This document shows, piece after piece, positions 1 to 10,275 of a DNA stretch of 64,000 nt. Source of the DNA: Charina bottae (lineage: Eukaryota; Chordata; Lepidosauria; Squamata; Charinaidae). The notes under the pieces were generated by a model. It made no database searches, had not been told where the DNA came from, and saw only the letters and a list, made by a program, of their open reading frames with translations. How positions within the stretch are numbered: position 1 is the first letter of the stretch; the number at the start of each line of letters is the position of its first letter. The position numbers and the translations under genes were made by a program. The DNA is taken from contig JALMGJ010000012.1 in assembly GCA_023362775.1 (NCBI GenBank), forward strand, positions 20,535,501-20,599,500. The letters are read 5' to 3'.

Positions 1-539
1 CATAGGGAGTGTGGCCTTATCTGGAACCAAAGGCCTGCCTATCTGGCTACAGTTTGGTATCTGAGCTTGTTTTTCCCCATCCAGTCCCTCACAGCTTCCT
101 GGCACTGGTTCAAGAATTGTATGGCATTTCTTGTCTGGCCTGGTTTGACAATATACAACTGAATGTTGTCACTGAATTTTTTTAATATTTTGTTTTTTAT
201 GCTATTCCATTTCTCAAGGCTTCAAACAGCTTACATATAATGATGTTAAAGCATAAAAAGACAACAGCATGTGCATAATCAGAAGACTGTGATGTGTCAC
301 CATTTGGGCAGCAGAATCTTCAGGCATCTCCAGATGTCTCTCTTGGAAAATATAATATAGAGAGGAGACGGTCCAAATATCTAATGGTGGGCTGTTCTGT
401 AGGCAGGGGGGATCATGTGAGGAGGCTCAAGCAAGTCCCTGAGAAGGCTCAGAAAGTTGGCATTGCCTTATAATTGGGATTCTCAGCAAACCCCCTCTAC
501 TAGATTTCAAAGTGGTGCCCCCATCTCCAAACCCTTGCA
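1..539. other. no recognisable feature
   Basis: AT-rich non-coding sequence next to a decayed LINE. I see no exon, RNA gene or clear repeat in it. Confidence 0.4.
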
Positions 540-1050
540 TAGTCAATAATCAACGTTACTGAATGCCATCAAAGGGTCTAATAGGATTAGGAAGGATACA
601 CTCCCCCCATCCAGGTAGCCATGAAATTCATCCACAGGAGCGACCAGTGCTGTTTCTGTCCTAAGCCTGTCTGAATCTTGATTGAAATGGATCTAGATAA
701 TCTACTTCTTCCAGGATCCTCTATAGCTGATTTTCTACAATCTTCTCACCATCCTTCCATAGAAAGAATAATTTGGAAACTGGCTGAAAGTTGTTCAGTA
801 GAGTTGGATCAAGAGATGGCTCCATTCAAGGCAGGTGTACTGTTGCCCTTACTCAAAAGGGCATTGACCCCATCCTGAATCCAGCTGCACATGCCTCATC
901 CAGAGGAGACAGTTGTGGCATGGGTCTAGATGGTGGTCATATGTACTTCCTCAAGTTCCACAAGCTCAGTAGAATCCTAGGTCACAAAGCAAGATACCAT
1001 CCCTCTTACTGTATCTGGCACTGCTTAATAGGTATCAGAGCCTGAGCAAA
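540..1050 (-). pseudogene. L2-clade LINE reverse-transcriptase fragment
   Basis: Read on the minus strand, this stretch gives disconnected pieces of the same reverse transcriptase found intact at 41.7-43.4 kb. One is a DPTLLNNFQPVSKLFFLWK-like piece around 770-830, another LEEVDYLDPFQS around 680-715, and a third a GGSVSFLILLD-like piece near 575-605. Stops and frameshifts separate them, so this is an old dead copy. Both ends are hard to place. The plus-strand open frames here are shadows. Confidence 0.7.
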
Positions 1051-1085
1051 TTCAAGCTACTTTATCTACAAAGAAGCCCACAAAG

Positions 1086-1490
1086 TTATTGAGTTGACCT
1101 GCAAGTGCTGTCCAAATATATGGTCCAAAGATTATTACAGAGATTAATTAGAGTAGAGAATATATGTATATACCTCAGGGTTGAACTGTTGAGTGTTCTC
1201 TGTGCTTGGTTGATTTTATACAGATGTTTCATTACCGGGGTAGGTAACCTCATCAGTGCATAGGAGGGTAGAGTTTGCTGGCTGTCTATAGAGAGAGCTT
1301 GCAATACCTTGGTTGTGGTATGGTTTCTTTCTTGATTAGGGTATTGCTTTCTCCCTGCTTGTTTATCTGGTGCTGTTTCCTGCTTCTCTGGGTGTTGGAT
1401 GCTGGGGGGGATTGTTCTAGGCTGTTTGTTTCCTAGATGAAGTGAAGGGTCTTCATATGTTGTCCCTATGTCTGCCTCACCTGCCCTTTT
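1086..1490 (-). mobile_element. Penelope-like element, 3'-end fragment
   Basis: The minus strand carries a diverged Penelope C-terminal tail (an IQHPEKQETAP-like piece near 1390-1420, matching NQHPDMQRLTP of the neighbouring copy). A terminal region with a hammerhead-like core and the phrase AGCACAGAGAACACTCAAC follows. It lies in the same orientation as the copy at 1520-2515, so the two form a tandem pair. Penelope elements often carry duplicated terminal regions, so this could be one complex insertion or two. Confidence 0.65.
1223..1256 (-). ncRNA. hammerhead ribozyme-like motif (degenerate)
   Basis: On the minus strand CTGATGA (1250-1256) is followed by a stem II (GUUACC pairing with GGUAAU, one GU pair) and then GAAACATC (1223-1230). 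This is the type I order known in Penelope-like elements, with a two-pair stem III and a three-pair proximal stem I. ACAUC in place of the usual ACGUC breaks a stem III pair and looks like CpG decay, so activity is doubtful. Confidence 0.6.
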
Positions 1491-1519
1491 ATTAATAAAA
1501 TGACTCACTATGACAAATG

Positions 1520-2515
1520 AATCTTTGGAGTCCTTGGTGCTCTCTGAGCCTTGTTTTTTTCTTGCAGATGTTTCATTGCCAGGATAGGGAGTGGGACTTG
1601 CTCTCTGTTTATATGCAGTGGCTTTGTCCTGCTTGTGTTGGTGGGGGTGTTGTTCTCTCCTTGGTAGTTCCTTGATTGGGCTGTTGTTTGCTGCTTGGTT
1701 GATTGACTGAGTTAATGGTTCCTTGATTAGGGTATTTTGTGCTGTTTGATTGTTCCTCTGGTGCTAATTCTGGTGTTAATCTTTGCATATCTGGGTGTTG
1801 ATTGCTGGCCAGGAGGTGTTCTGGTCTTCTGGCTTTTCTATTGTCTCTTATGAATGGTATGTAAATGTTGTTTACCTCTATGTGTCTGTTGATGTCTGCT
1901 TTGTCTGAGTGCCAAGCTTCCAGGAATTCTCTAGTGTTTTTGGATTTGGCTTGGATGCTCACAGTTTTCCAATTGAAAGTATGGTTGGGTCTGTCCATGT
2001 GTTGTGAGATTAAGGAGTTTTCATCCTGTCTTCTGACTGCTAGTTGGTGTTCGTGGATGCGTTCTGCTAGTCTTCTGCCAGTCTGACCTACATAGTGGCT
2101 GTTAAAGTCCTTACACTGTATGTTGTAAATAACTCCTGTTTTTTCTTCTTGGGCTACTGGGTCTTTTGGGTTACTTAAGATGTTCTGAAGGGTTTTGGTT
2201 GGTTTGTGTGCTACGGTGATGCCGTGTGGTTGTAACAGTCTATTATTTGTTTCTGAGATGTTTCTGATGTATGGCAGTGTAATCCTTTTCATAGCTTCTG
2301 TTGGTTTTGCTGTGGTGGGTTGAGTGGTCAGGCATTTTTTGATAAAGTTGCGTGGATATCCATTTTGCTGGAAGATGCTATATAAGTGGTCTGTTTCCTT
2401 TTTCTGGTGTTCTGGGTTGCTGCAGTGCGTTTGTGCTTGTCTGAATAGTGTTCTTACACAGCTCCTCTTGTGGGAGGTTGGGTTATTGCTTTGGTAGTGA
2501 AAATGAATCTTTCTT
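1520..2515 (-). mobile_element. Penelope-like retroelement, 5'-truncated, GIY-YIG end
   Basis: A minus-strand frame stays open from the microsatellite border near 2515 to a stop just below 1609. It encodes the end of a Penelope reverse transcriptase (thumb-like, with KETDHLYSIFQQNGYPRNF near 2345-2400) followed by a GIY-YIG endonuclease. The GVIYNIQC and HYVGQTGRR motifs and the downstream FLEAWHSDKADINRH segment, which supplies the family's Glu, are all visible. The RT palm is missing, because the element runs into a (CCTT)n tract. The terminal region at 1520-1608 has a GAAACATC half-core (1567-1574) but no CTGATGA partner. The endonuclease frame is unusually clean for a truncated copy. Confidence 0.85.
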
Positions 2516-2590
2516 TTCCTTCCTTCCTTCCTTCCTTCCTTCCTTCCTTCCTTCCTTCCTTCCTTCCTTCCTTCCTTCCTTCCTTCCTTC

Positions 2591-2633
<43 letters not shown>

Positions 2634-2700
2634 ATCTTTCCTTCCTTCCTTCCTTCCTTCCTTCCTTCCTTCCTTCCTTCCTTCCTTCCTTCCTTCCTTC
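2516..2700. repeat. (CCTT)n/(CTTT)n microsatellite
   Basis: Long polypyrimidine tract with a CCTT-CTTT-CCTT block structure, abutting the truncated Penelope copy. Open frames over it (FLPS repeats) are artefacts. Confidence 0.97.
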
Positions 2701-3131
2701 TCTGTTGCTTACCTCTATGGAAGATCTAATTTAGTTACAAGTGACGCTCTTTTGTCTTCATCAGCTTTTGTAGTAAAAGCTTCACAAGCTTTTATTATAT
2801 TAGCATTATAACATTAGCATTTACTAATAGCTAGCTAAGCCCTAAAAACTCTAACATGAACACAGTATCTTTTTAATTGGATGTTCTACTACTTAATTGC
2901 TCAAAGTGCTTTCAGCAGACTGCTTACATTTAGGAGCACATCCTCTAACAAGGGCTTCTCTTGAATTCAAATCTCCAATGTCCCCTCTCACATAAGCCCC
3001 CTCAGCTTTCTTTAAAAAAAAATTAAAGGATTGGCAACTCCAGCCTAGTGTATTCTTTAGAAGGATGTCTATCTACTTCTAAAGGATCTAGATAGGTATC
3101 CTTTATCCTTCCCTTTATCCTTTACCTAAAG
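2701..3131. other. no recognisable feature
   Basis: Unique-looking AT-rich sequence. Nothing assigned. Confidence 0.35.
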
Positions 3132-3420
3132 CAGCCTTTCTCAACCTCTTGACCCTTGAATTTTTCAGGCCTCGGGGAACCCCTGCACATTCAGGCTCAA
3201 ATATAGGCCAGAAGTTACAAAATTATTATATTCGTTTCATGTGTAGGCCTGTATATATGCATTAACAGTGTCCTTAAACTTAAAATAAAGAATCAAACTT
3301 ACTTCTTTAATGTACCCTAATTTGAAGTAATTTTTAAAATAAATCGTGATCTCCCAGGGAACCCCTAATGACCTCTCGTGGAACCCTGGAGTTCCACGGA
3401 ACCCTGGTTGAGAGACCCTG
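3132..3420. mobile_element. hAT-type MITE, 289 bp
   Basis: Begins CAGCCTTTCTCAACC and ends with the inverse GGTTGAGAGACCCTG, an imperfect terminal inverted repeat. It is flanked by acctaaag (3124-3131) and atctaaag (3421-3428), an 8-bp target duplication with one mismatch. Eight bases and CAG ends are the hAT signature. The same family recurs at 32725-33033. There is no transposase, so it is non-autonomous. Confidence 0.88.
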
Positions 3421-3596
3421 ATCTAAAGGATATCTATCTAGATCCTTTAAATGGGGAGCTTCCTATAGGATGGAAAGGGGACTAGAGATAGAAGGAAGAT
3501 AGCATGCTGATTCCATGGCAGCCATTTTGTGAATGGATAAGCCCCCTCAGCAGCCATTTTGTGGAAAAGCCCAAAGATGGAAATAATCTCAGGATG

Positions 3597-3950
3597 GCTG
3601 GGACACCTTGGTTAAAATCCTTCTCAGTAACTGGCCTTTGGAGCACCCTTCTCCCTGAGATCTGGCAGGCCCCAACCCTCCTAGCCTTCCAAAAAGTCTT
3701 GACAACCTGGCTTTTCCTGCAGGAGTTGGGGTAGTGTGCGGCTGAGCCCAGTAAAGTTGTTGGTGGATATGTGGGAATGTGTTGTGTTGGGGTGCACCAG
3801 GAGTTTCTGCGTTGGTATTTTATTTTATTTTATATTTTATTATATTTTATTTTTACTGTTTGTATTGTTGTTTGTGAGCCACCCAGGGTTATGCTGCATA
3901 AGATGGGCAGCTATATAAATATTTTAAATAAATGAATAAACAAATAAAAA
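3597..3950 (+). mobile_element. L2-clade LINE 3' end
   Basis: Encodes the decayed C-terminus (LWSTLLPEIWQAPTLLAFQ, then TTWLF), matching ALWNILPPEV..LLAFRKALKTWL of the good copy. A 3' UTR follows with the family phrase for a CACCCAGGGTTATG..GATGGGCAGCTATATAAAT end, and an A-rich (AAATAAATG) tail. Confidence 0.8.
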
Positions 3951-5190
3951 GCCATCATGCCATCCATAACTAGCTCATTAAGAGGTTTGGGAAGATATTT
4001 TGTTGTCCTATAGAACAGAACTAGGAAATAAGTATTCTCCTAAGCTGACTGCTTTCAGAAGATCAGGAGGTTCAACCAAGATCAGAGAGACAGGAAGAGT
4101 CTAACCTGCTGATTCCCAGGCATGTTTTTAACTATTTGCTCAGATGGAATAGAAAGATGCTGCTTTTTCCAATGGAGAAGCTGCACATCACAATGTCTAG
4201 ATGCTTGTGAGTTGGCTACATCATAATTCCTTCCATTAAAATTATTTCTTGATGTACCTTGTGGGTACCAAACGGATTTCTTGCTATAAAGTACAGGGTA
4301 ATATATTTAAGCATGGTAATGCAACGAGTTGAGAGGCATTTTAGAATGAATGAATGAATGAATGAATGAATGAATGAATGAATGAATGAATGAATGAATG
4401 AATATGTACCTGGAGGTCCTCATCAGACAATACATTTTTAGAGGCATGCCTAAGAGGTTTGAAGAATTTCTTTATAAATGTAAGCTGTAGATATGATACA
4501 CACATGTTTTTAAACACGTTTATAACACCAAATTAATAGGTGAGCCAGGATTGGGCTCCCGCTTGAGAGTATACTTAGTAGAAAAACTGATTTTGATATC
4601 ATTGCTCAGAGTCAACTATGATTGGAGCAGCATAAAAACCTAATAAGTAAGTACATAAATAAATTAAATAGATTAAATAGACCAGACTTTAAAAGTACAG
4701 TACAACCAGTTGATGAAAAGTACAGTGTTATCTTTACTGATATTTAATAGACATTTTGCCTATATATGAGATGATGGTGATGATGATGATGATTCCAAAT
4801 CAGGTTGGGATAGTACAGTCAAAGGTGGAAATGAGAGGTTGAATCCTGATGTGACCATGACCAGTGGATTGTATGCAGCCTAAATTCCATCTTCCCATTG
4901 ATTTCAAAGAGATAGGCGCAACAATGGAATATTTATTTTGCAGTTATGGGAATGGATCTTGGTTACTTTTCTGCCAAATTTCAGACAATGTGACAAGCTG
5001 GCTGCTATTCTCTTTAGCATTTGGCTAAATGATGAATGTATTCACAGCTGGGCTGCATGCAGCTGAGTCCCAAACAGAATTATGCTTTTATGATCCAGCT
5101 TATTTTTCTAAAGTCAATGCAACAATAGAGCTCCTACTCCAAACTAAAATAGCCATAACTATTAAGTTAATAAATGGAATGAATACTTAA
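3951..5190. other. no gene seen; two simple repeats
   Basis: Contains the (GAAT)n tract at 4344-4403 and a short (GAT)n at 4769-4792. No coding exon or transposon was recognised. It lies downstream of mir-122 in transcript sense. Confidence 0.4.
4344..4403. repeat. (GAAT)n microsatellite
   Basis: About fifteen nearly perfect GAAT units. Confidence 0.97.
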
Positions 5191-5195
5191 TAATG

Positions 5196-5545
5196 TCATT
5201 TGGATTGGGGAGGGGAGAAGGAAAAGAGAGACAGTTGTGTGTAGGCTGTGTGTTCTAATGAATCTACATAATCATTTGCTCTTGAGCAGTCAAATTTTCC
5301 TGCCATTGATGAAGATAAATTTGAGTCATGCCATCTCAGCAAAACTAGTTGGATCACCATATGCACTTTCAAGAAACTGAACGTATTATTTATTGCATGG
5401 TGTTTTGGCAATGAAAAGCACAGAGTTGTCATGACATGCCATTGTATTCTCTCGCAGCTGCCAGAAAATGCATTTCTCAAATATTCTTCTCCTCCTCATC
5501 ACCGCCAACACCACCTCCTCCTCCTTTTTTTTCTGCACCTGATGG
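5196..5545 (-). other. pri-mir-122 3' flank (inferred)
   Basis: Sequence immediately downstream of the hairpin in transcript sense. It holds a GGAGGAGG purine run (near 5510-5530) and an AATAAATAAT (near 5385-5395) that could serve as a polyadenylation signal. A 94-codon open frame lies here, with no similarity I recognise. I treat it as non-coding. Confidence 0.35.
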
Positions 5546-5561
5546 TTTATCTAACAGTAGC

Positions 5562-5583
5562 TATTTAGTGTGATAATGGCGTT
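5562..5583 (-). ncRNA. MIR122: mature miR-122-3p (star arm)
   Basis: 22 nt starting AACGCCAUUAUCACAC on the minus strand. It pairs with the 5p arm with the usual mismatches. Confidence 0.93.
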
Positions 5584-5597
5584 TGACAGATTGGATA

Positions 5598-5619
5598 CAA
5601 ACACCATTGTCACACTCCA
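5598..5619 (-). ncRNA. MIR122: mature miR-122-5p (guide arm)
   Basis: 22 nt starting UGGAGUGUGACAAUGG on the minus strand, identical to the conserved vertebrate guide strand as I know it. The seed is intact. Confidence 0.97.
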
Positions 5620-5639
5620 AAGCTCCAGCAGGAGGGAAG

Positions 5640-6180
5640 TCTCAGAGGAATGAAACGTTCATAATTCTATAGATTTATGGAAAACAGCCAAGGGAACCTG
5701 CAGTAAAGAGAAAAAGTGTCAATGATCAGAAATGGAATAAAGAAGAATGGGGAAAATACTATCAATAGAAATGACACCAATTTTGAAATAGCTGTGGACC
5801 AGTTTAGAATAACAGATTATAAATGTAACATTAGTGGCAACTCTTCAGCTGATTTAGGATTTGCCTGGGTGGCGTTGGTTGTTCTGACCACAGCAACTTT
5901 GTGAACTTTCCTGAAGAAGAAAGTCATGGTATGCTTGTCAACATTTCTGCTTAGTTAACTCTCTTTTTAAACTTTTCTATTACACTTCGCAACGTACTCA
6001 TTAAATTGCAGGAACACAGCATCAAAAGTAACCATTTAAAACCCACTATGTTCTAAGAAGAGCTAGATCTGCATACTAGACTTCAGAAAAGCAGATTCTG
6101 ATGGACTCTGAGGGAAAGGAGGTCACATGCAATGTCTTTAAATCTTGAATTAGAAATGTGTCCAAGATGGATGGGAGGTC
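5640..6180. other. upstream flank of mir-122, no assigned feature
   Basis: Unique AT-rich sequence directly 5' of the hairpin in transcript sense. No repeat was recognised. The primary transcript probably crosses it, since the mammalian start site lies several kb upstream. Confidence 0.35.
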
Positions 6181-8000
6181 CCATGAAATGAGATAACTGA
6201 AGATGCAATTGCAAATAATTCCAACCAGAAGGAAAAATGGAAGAAATCTAAAGCCAGCGTGGATAAATGCAGAACTCTCTGAAATGCAGATGAGAAAAAG
6301 GGACATGTATAAGAAATGGAGGGAAAGGAACATAACCAAAGAGGAATACGAGGGAGACTCCAGAAACTGTAAGGACAATGTCAGAAGAACATTGAATGAA
6401 CTGAGGCTTGCAAGAGACACCCAAAACAACAACAAAATGAGTCCTTTGGCTATCTTAGAAACAAAAGAAGAACCAAAGTGACTGTGGGTGTACTGAGAGG
6501 AGAAACTGGTGAATTGGTAATAGTGAGAAGGCAGAATTTCTCAAATCCTGTTTTGAGACTTTCATTTGTCAGAAGGAAAATGTAGTTGGTCGTGGTGATT
6601 CCATCGGCAGGGGAACTGCAGTTTAGGATAGACAAGGAGAGGGTAAGAGAGAACTTAGCTATTTTAAATTAATTCAGTCCTCCAGAGTCACATGGCTTAT
6701 GTTTTAGGGTTCCAAAAAAACTAGCAGAGGTGATACTTAAGAGCTCTTGGAGGGTTGGCAAAGTCTCAAAAGACTGGAAAAGAGCACACTTCATCCCCAT
6801 CTTCCAAAAAGAGAAGAAGAAGGATGCAGAAAAGTACAGACTTGTCACCTTTTTATACTGGGCAAGGTCCTCAGAGAGATTATTAACAACATGTTTGTGA
6901 GCCTTTGGATAGGTATGCTATGATTAAGCACGACTAACCTTGCCTCCTTTGATAGAGTTATTAGTTTATTAGATCAGGGGAACGCCATAGACCTTGCTGA
7001 AGCTTTCAAGAAAGTCTCTCAAATAAAATGGTAAAGTATTGGCTAAATGATACTACTGTTAGTGGATGAAAGGCTGTACCAAGGAGTGCTCATGAATTAC
7101 ATACTAGAAAAAGTATTAAATGGAATGCCACTGTCCTGAGCCTTGTGCTGTCCAACATTTTTATGAATGACGTAGATGGAGTTGAGGAGAAGCGTATCCA
7201 ATTTGCAGGTGACAGATGAGAGGCACAGCTAATAGAGAGAGAAAAAAGATTCAAAAGAATCTACCTAAGCTTGAGCAGGGGCTGAAATGAATAGGCTGGA
7301 ATGTAACAGGTGAAATGTGAAGCTCTGCATCTGGGGAGGAAAAATGTAAGGCACAAGTCTAGCAGGTGGTTGGGGGGAATATGGCTTGAAGTAGAACATG
7401 GGAAAGGGCTCTCAGTGTCACACATGACCCAGAATGTGATGCAACTGCTAAAAAGGCAAATGAGATCTTGAGGTGCCTTAACAAAAGCATAGAGTCCAAA
7501 TCCCTGGAAATAATTGTTCCAATCTACTTCGACTACCAAACCTCATTTGGAGTACTATATCCAGTTCTGGGCACCACCATACCGAGGATGGTGACAGACT
7601 GGAGCAAGTGTAGAGGAGGGCTATCAAGGTCAGGAAACCAAGCCCTGTGAGGAATGGTTGAAGGTTCTGGGTGTGTTTAGCCTACGGAAAAGAAGCTTAA
7701 AGAGAGCTATGATAGCAATCTTCCAATATCTGAAGGACTGTTACATAAAAGAAGGAGTGAACTTATTATCCACTGTCTCAGAGGCAGGACCCAGAACCAA
7801 TGGGTTAAAACAACAAGGAAGTAGCTTCAGGCAAGACACCAAGAGGAAATTCCTAACTATATGAGCTGTCAGTCAGTGCAATAGGTTGCCACCCAAAGAG
7901 GTCAGTTTTCCTTCACTAGAGGTCTTCAAACAGAGGCTAGATGGCCAATTGTCAGAGATGCTCAAAATCCAGTTATTAGATTTTTCTATTCCTCTTTGCT
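6180..8000 (+). pseudogene. CR1/L3-clade LINE, decayed ORF2
   Basis: Pieces of a CR1-type polyprotein appear in order on the plus strand. First comes a linker (PAWINAEL, YKKWRERNITKEEY, 6255-6350), then KDWKRAHFIPIFQK (near 6770-6815) at the start of the RT. The 3' part is typical of CR1 non-coding consensus: NEILRCLNKSIESK near 7460-7500, and the run through AATAGGTTGCCACCCAAAGAG to GGTCTTCAAACAGAGGCTAG at 7880-7945. Many stops and frameshifts, no YADD motif and no intact domain mark it as old. It sits between mir-122 and its expected promoter region. Confidence 0.8.
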
Positions 8001-9003
8001 GCATTTTACTGTTTGTCTGGAGTCTTGCAGCTCAGATCTGGCAGTCCTATACTATATACTATACTAAATAAGCATCTATACAATGCTTATTTCCAATGAT
8101 GCTTGCAAGCCCTTTGCTTGAAAGGTTGGGTTGTAGCTCCATGTTCAAAGAGACTTTGGGTCAAGGATGCAGAAAGTACAGTTTACTAGGATCTTTTTTC
8201 CAGCTTCCAGAGTTCTCCCAGAATGGGCACAGCTAGAATTTGGCATCTATTTCACCCCGTAAAAACTGCTCAAGCTCCTTCTTCTATACCTGTCCTACTT
8301 TGGAGTCTGACACCCCCCCCCCCCACTTTACTTCTGGAGTGCAGTCCATCGTATGCTAGACACAACATAGTGCAACCCTTAAGCCAAACTAAGTTCTAGA
8401 GTGGAAATTTGAAAGGGAAGGCACCTGTCCAACTTTCACATGAACAGAATTTGCAACTCTGACTTCAGCCAAAATGCTTCTCCAACAAGACTAGCTATAG
8501 GAACAGATACAGAATGAAGCTATGGTCATGCTTGCATTAGTGAACTTATAGTGTCTTCCTAGCATCACCCAACCATTATTTTGGCATAACAATAGCTCTA
8601 GAAGACTCTGTAAATTGCTGGTGTAGAAATGACTCTACTGCTGAACAAAAGGAAAATCTCATGAGATAGAGGTGGACCTTAATAGTGTTTCAGCAGCAGT
8701 GCTTGTAATCTGATTCAACTAGACTTAACTAGTCAGAGTAGTAATATCTTGGCTGTTAGTGACATTCCATCTTCTTGTGTCACCTATCTTGTATAATTTT
8801 TATTGAGAAAGAATTTTATACAGGATTAAAAACTACAAAAATGTAAAGGGAAAATTAGAAGAAAGAAAAAGTATGAAAAGATAAAAGAAAAAATGAACCA
8901 CTGTTTCTGGGTTTGAAGAGGTGTGTAATACCAGGCAGCATAGCTTTTGCAAACAGAATTATAGTACAAGTTTAGAACTAAAGATACATACTTACTACCT
9001 AGA
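8001..9003. other. no recognisable feature
   Basis: A short poly-C run lies near 8311-8324. Nothing else is assigned. Confidence 0.35.
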
Positions 9004-9241
9004 GAGCCAGTTTGGTGTAGTGGTTAAGGCACTGGGCTAGAAACCGGGAGACCCTGAGTTCTAGTCTCACCTTGGGCACAAAGCCAGCTGGGTGACCTTG
9101 GGCCAGTCACTCTCTCTCAGCCCTAGGAAGGAGGCAATGGCAAACCACTTTTGAAAAGCTTGCCAAGAAAACTGCAGGGACTAGTCCAGCCACTTGCCAG
9201 GAGTCAACACTGACTCAAAGGCATGCACACACACAAAAAAA
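9004..9241 (+). mobile_element. tRNA-headed SINE with BovB-like tail (Sauria-SINE type)
   Basis: The head GAGCCAGTTTGGTGTAGTGG has an A-box-like TGGTGTAGTGG, and TGAGTTCTAGTC holds the B-box position. The body includes GGGTGACCTTGGGCCAGTCA, and the tail GCCAGGAGTCAACACTGACT resembles BovB 3' ends. It ends in a CA/poly-A run. BovB LINE machinery presumably mobilised it. Confidence 0.82.
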
Positions 9242-10086
9242 AACCCTTATTAATTATCATTACCTTCTTTCTTTCCCCCTTCTTTCTTGTTTTGGAGATT
9301 TAAGGATCAGCACTGGCACTTCTTCAGTCTCAGACTTTAATATCAATACAGTATGTATATAATCAGTAAAAGTGAAGATGCATTTAAGGAAACTTTCGGG
9401 ATTTCTGCATTGAATGGGTAATTCTCAAGCCTTGGTTCTTGACCCACACACTCTGCAAACAGAAAAAGAAAAGGAATTTTAAAAATTGAAGATAAAATCT
9501 TCAGTATCAGTTTTACTTCAAGACCAGTTTTGTTTTGCTTTTTCCATCTCCACCACTTTTTTTGCTTTTCATTTGAATTTCAATAGTCCTTTGGGGGGGA
9601 GAAGAACAGTATTTAACTAGCCTGATTAAAATGCCATTGTGAGGTGAGGCCATTTCTAAAATAATTAGTTTTCACTAGGAATCGGCATTTCATTTTAGTA
9701 AAGGTCCACTTTTTATCCTTTTCTTAATGAAGAAAAACAGTGAAAGGAGATGTTTTGTCAACCTTTTGAGAAGTAAAATAGAGAAATTGTCAGGGAACTG
9801 AAAGGTATCGTTATCTTGCTATTGTTGAAAGCTTGGCTTGCAGAATACAATAAGGTGGAAATCTTTCTCCTCCCTCCCTGCCCACATTTGATTGAATGCT
9901 TCTGAAAGAAAAATCAAGATAATTGAAGACACTTTGGTTGAGCATCAAAGCCTGAAATAATAAATACAATCAACTGAATCAGAGGTGGAATGCCCTAATA
10001 ATGTTTCTTCTAATACAATCATTGGTTTGCATGCATGCATACAGGCCTTTGCCTGCACACTTTGTAACAACAAGTAATGAAATTAT
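9242..10086. other. no recognisable feature
   Basis: Unique-looking sequence. It is a candidate interval for pri-mir-122 regulatory DNA by position only (3.6-4.5 kb upstream of the hairpin). Confidence 0.3.
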
Positions 10087-10275
10087 TGACAAGAGGCAGT
10101 AACAGGTAGAGCATCCACTCTGAATGCAAAGGTACCAGATTCAATTCCCAGGATATCCAGGTAAAAAGAACTGGGTTGCAAATGCCAGGAAAGATCCTTC
10201 TCTACCTGAAGAGCCAACACTAGTTGGAGTAAGTAATATTGGGCTCAGTGAAAAACCTGATGTAATGATCCAGCC
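10087..10275 (+). mobile_element. old tRNA-derived SINE
   Basis: CAGGTAGAGCATCCACTCTGAATGC resembles a tRNA A-box region, and ACCAGATTCAATTCCCAGG resembles a B-box. The following AAAGATCCTTCTCTACCTGA and AATATTGGGCTCAGTG segments match a SINE family common in squamates. It is strongly diverged. The open frames across it are not genes. Confidence 0.6.

Larger units (their letters stand above)
5546..5634 (-). ncRNA. MIR122: mir-122 precursor hairpin
   Basis: Read on the minus strand, 5619 down to 5598 matches miR-122-5p at all 22 positions as I recall the human sequence (seed GGAGUGU), and 5583 down to 5562 likewise matches miR-122-3p. They are joined by a 14-nt loop (5584-5597). The arms pair along their length with the usual bulges, and AGCU/AGCU pairs continue the stem below them, so a Drosha/Dicer substrate is intact. 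miR-122 is the dominant hepatocyte microRNA of vertebrates and acts in Argonaute to repress metabolic targets in the cytoplasm. Only the loop and lower stem differ from human as I recall it. NEDD4L lies about 50 kb away in the same orientation, as in mammals. Precursor ends are approximate. Confidence 0.97.

Noticed and set aside
2448..2811. Open frames with FLPS/FFLS repeats
   Set aside because: Translation of the (CCTT)n/(CTTT)n microsatellite.
9004..9241. Functional tRNA gene
   Set aside because: The A-box-like head continues into a SINE body and BovB-like tail, and there is no cloverleaf with a proper anticodon arm.
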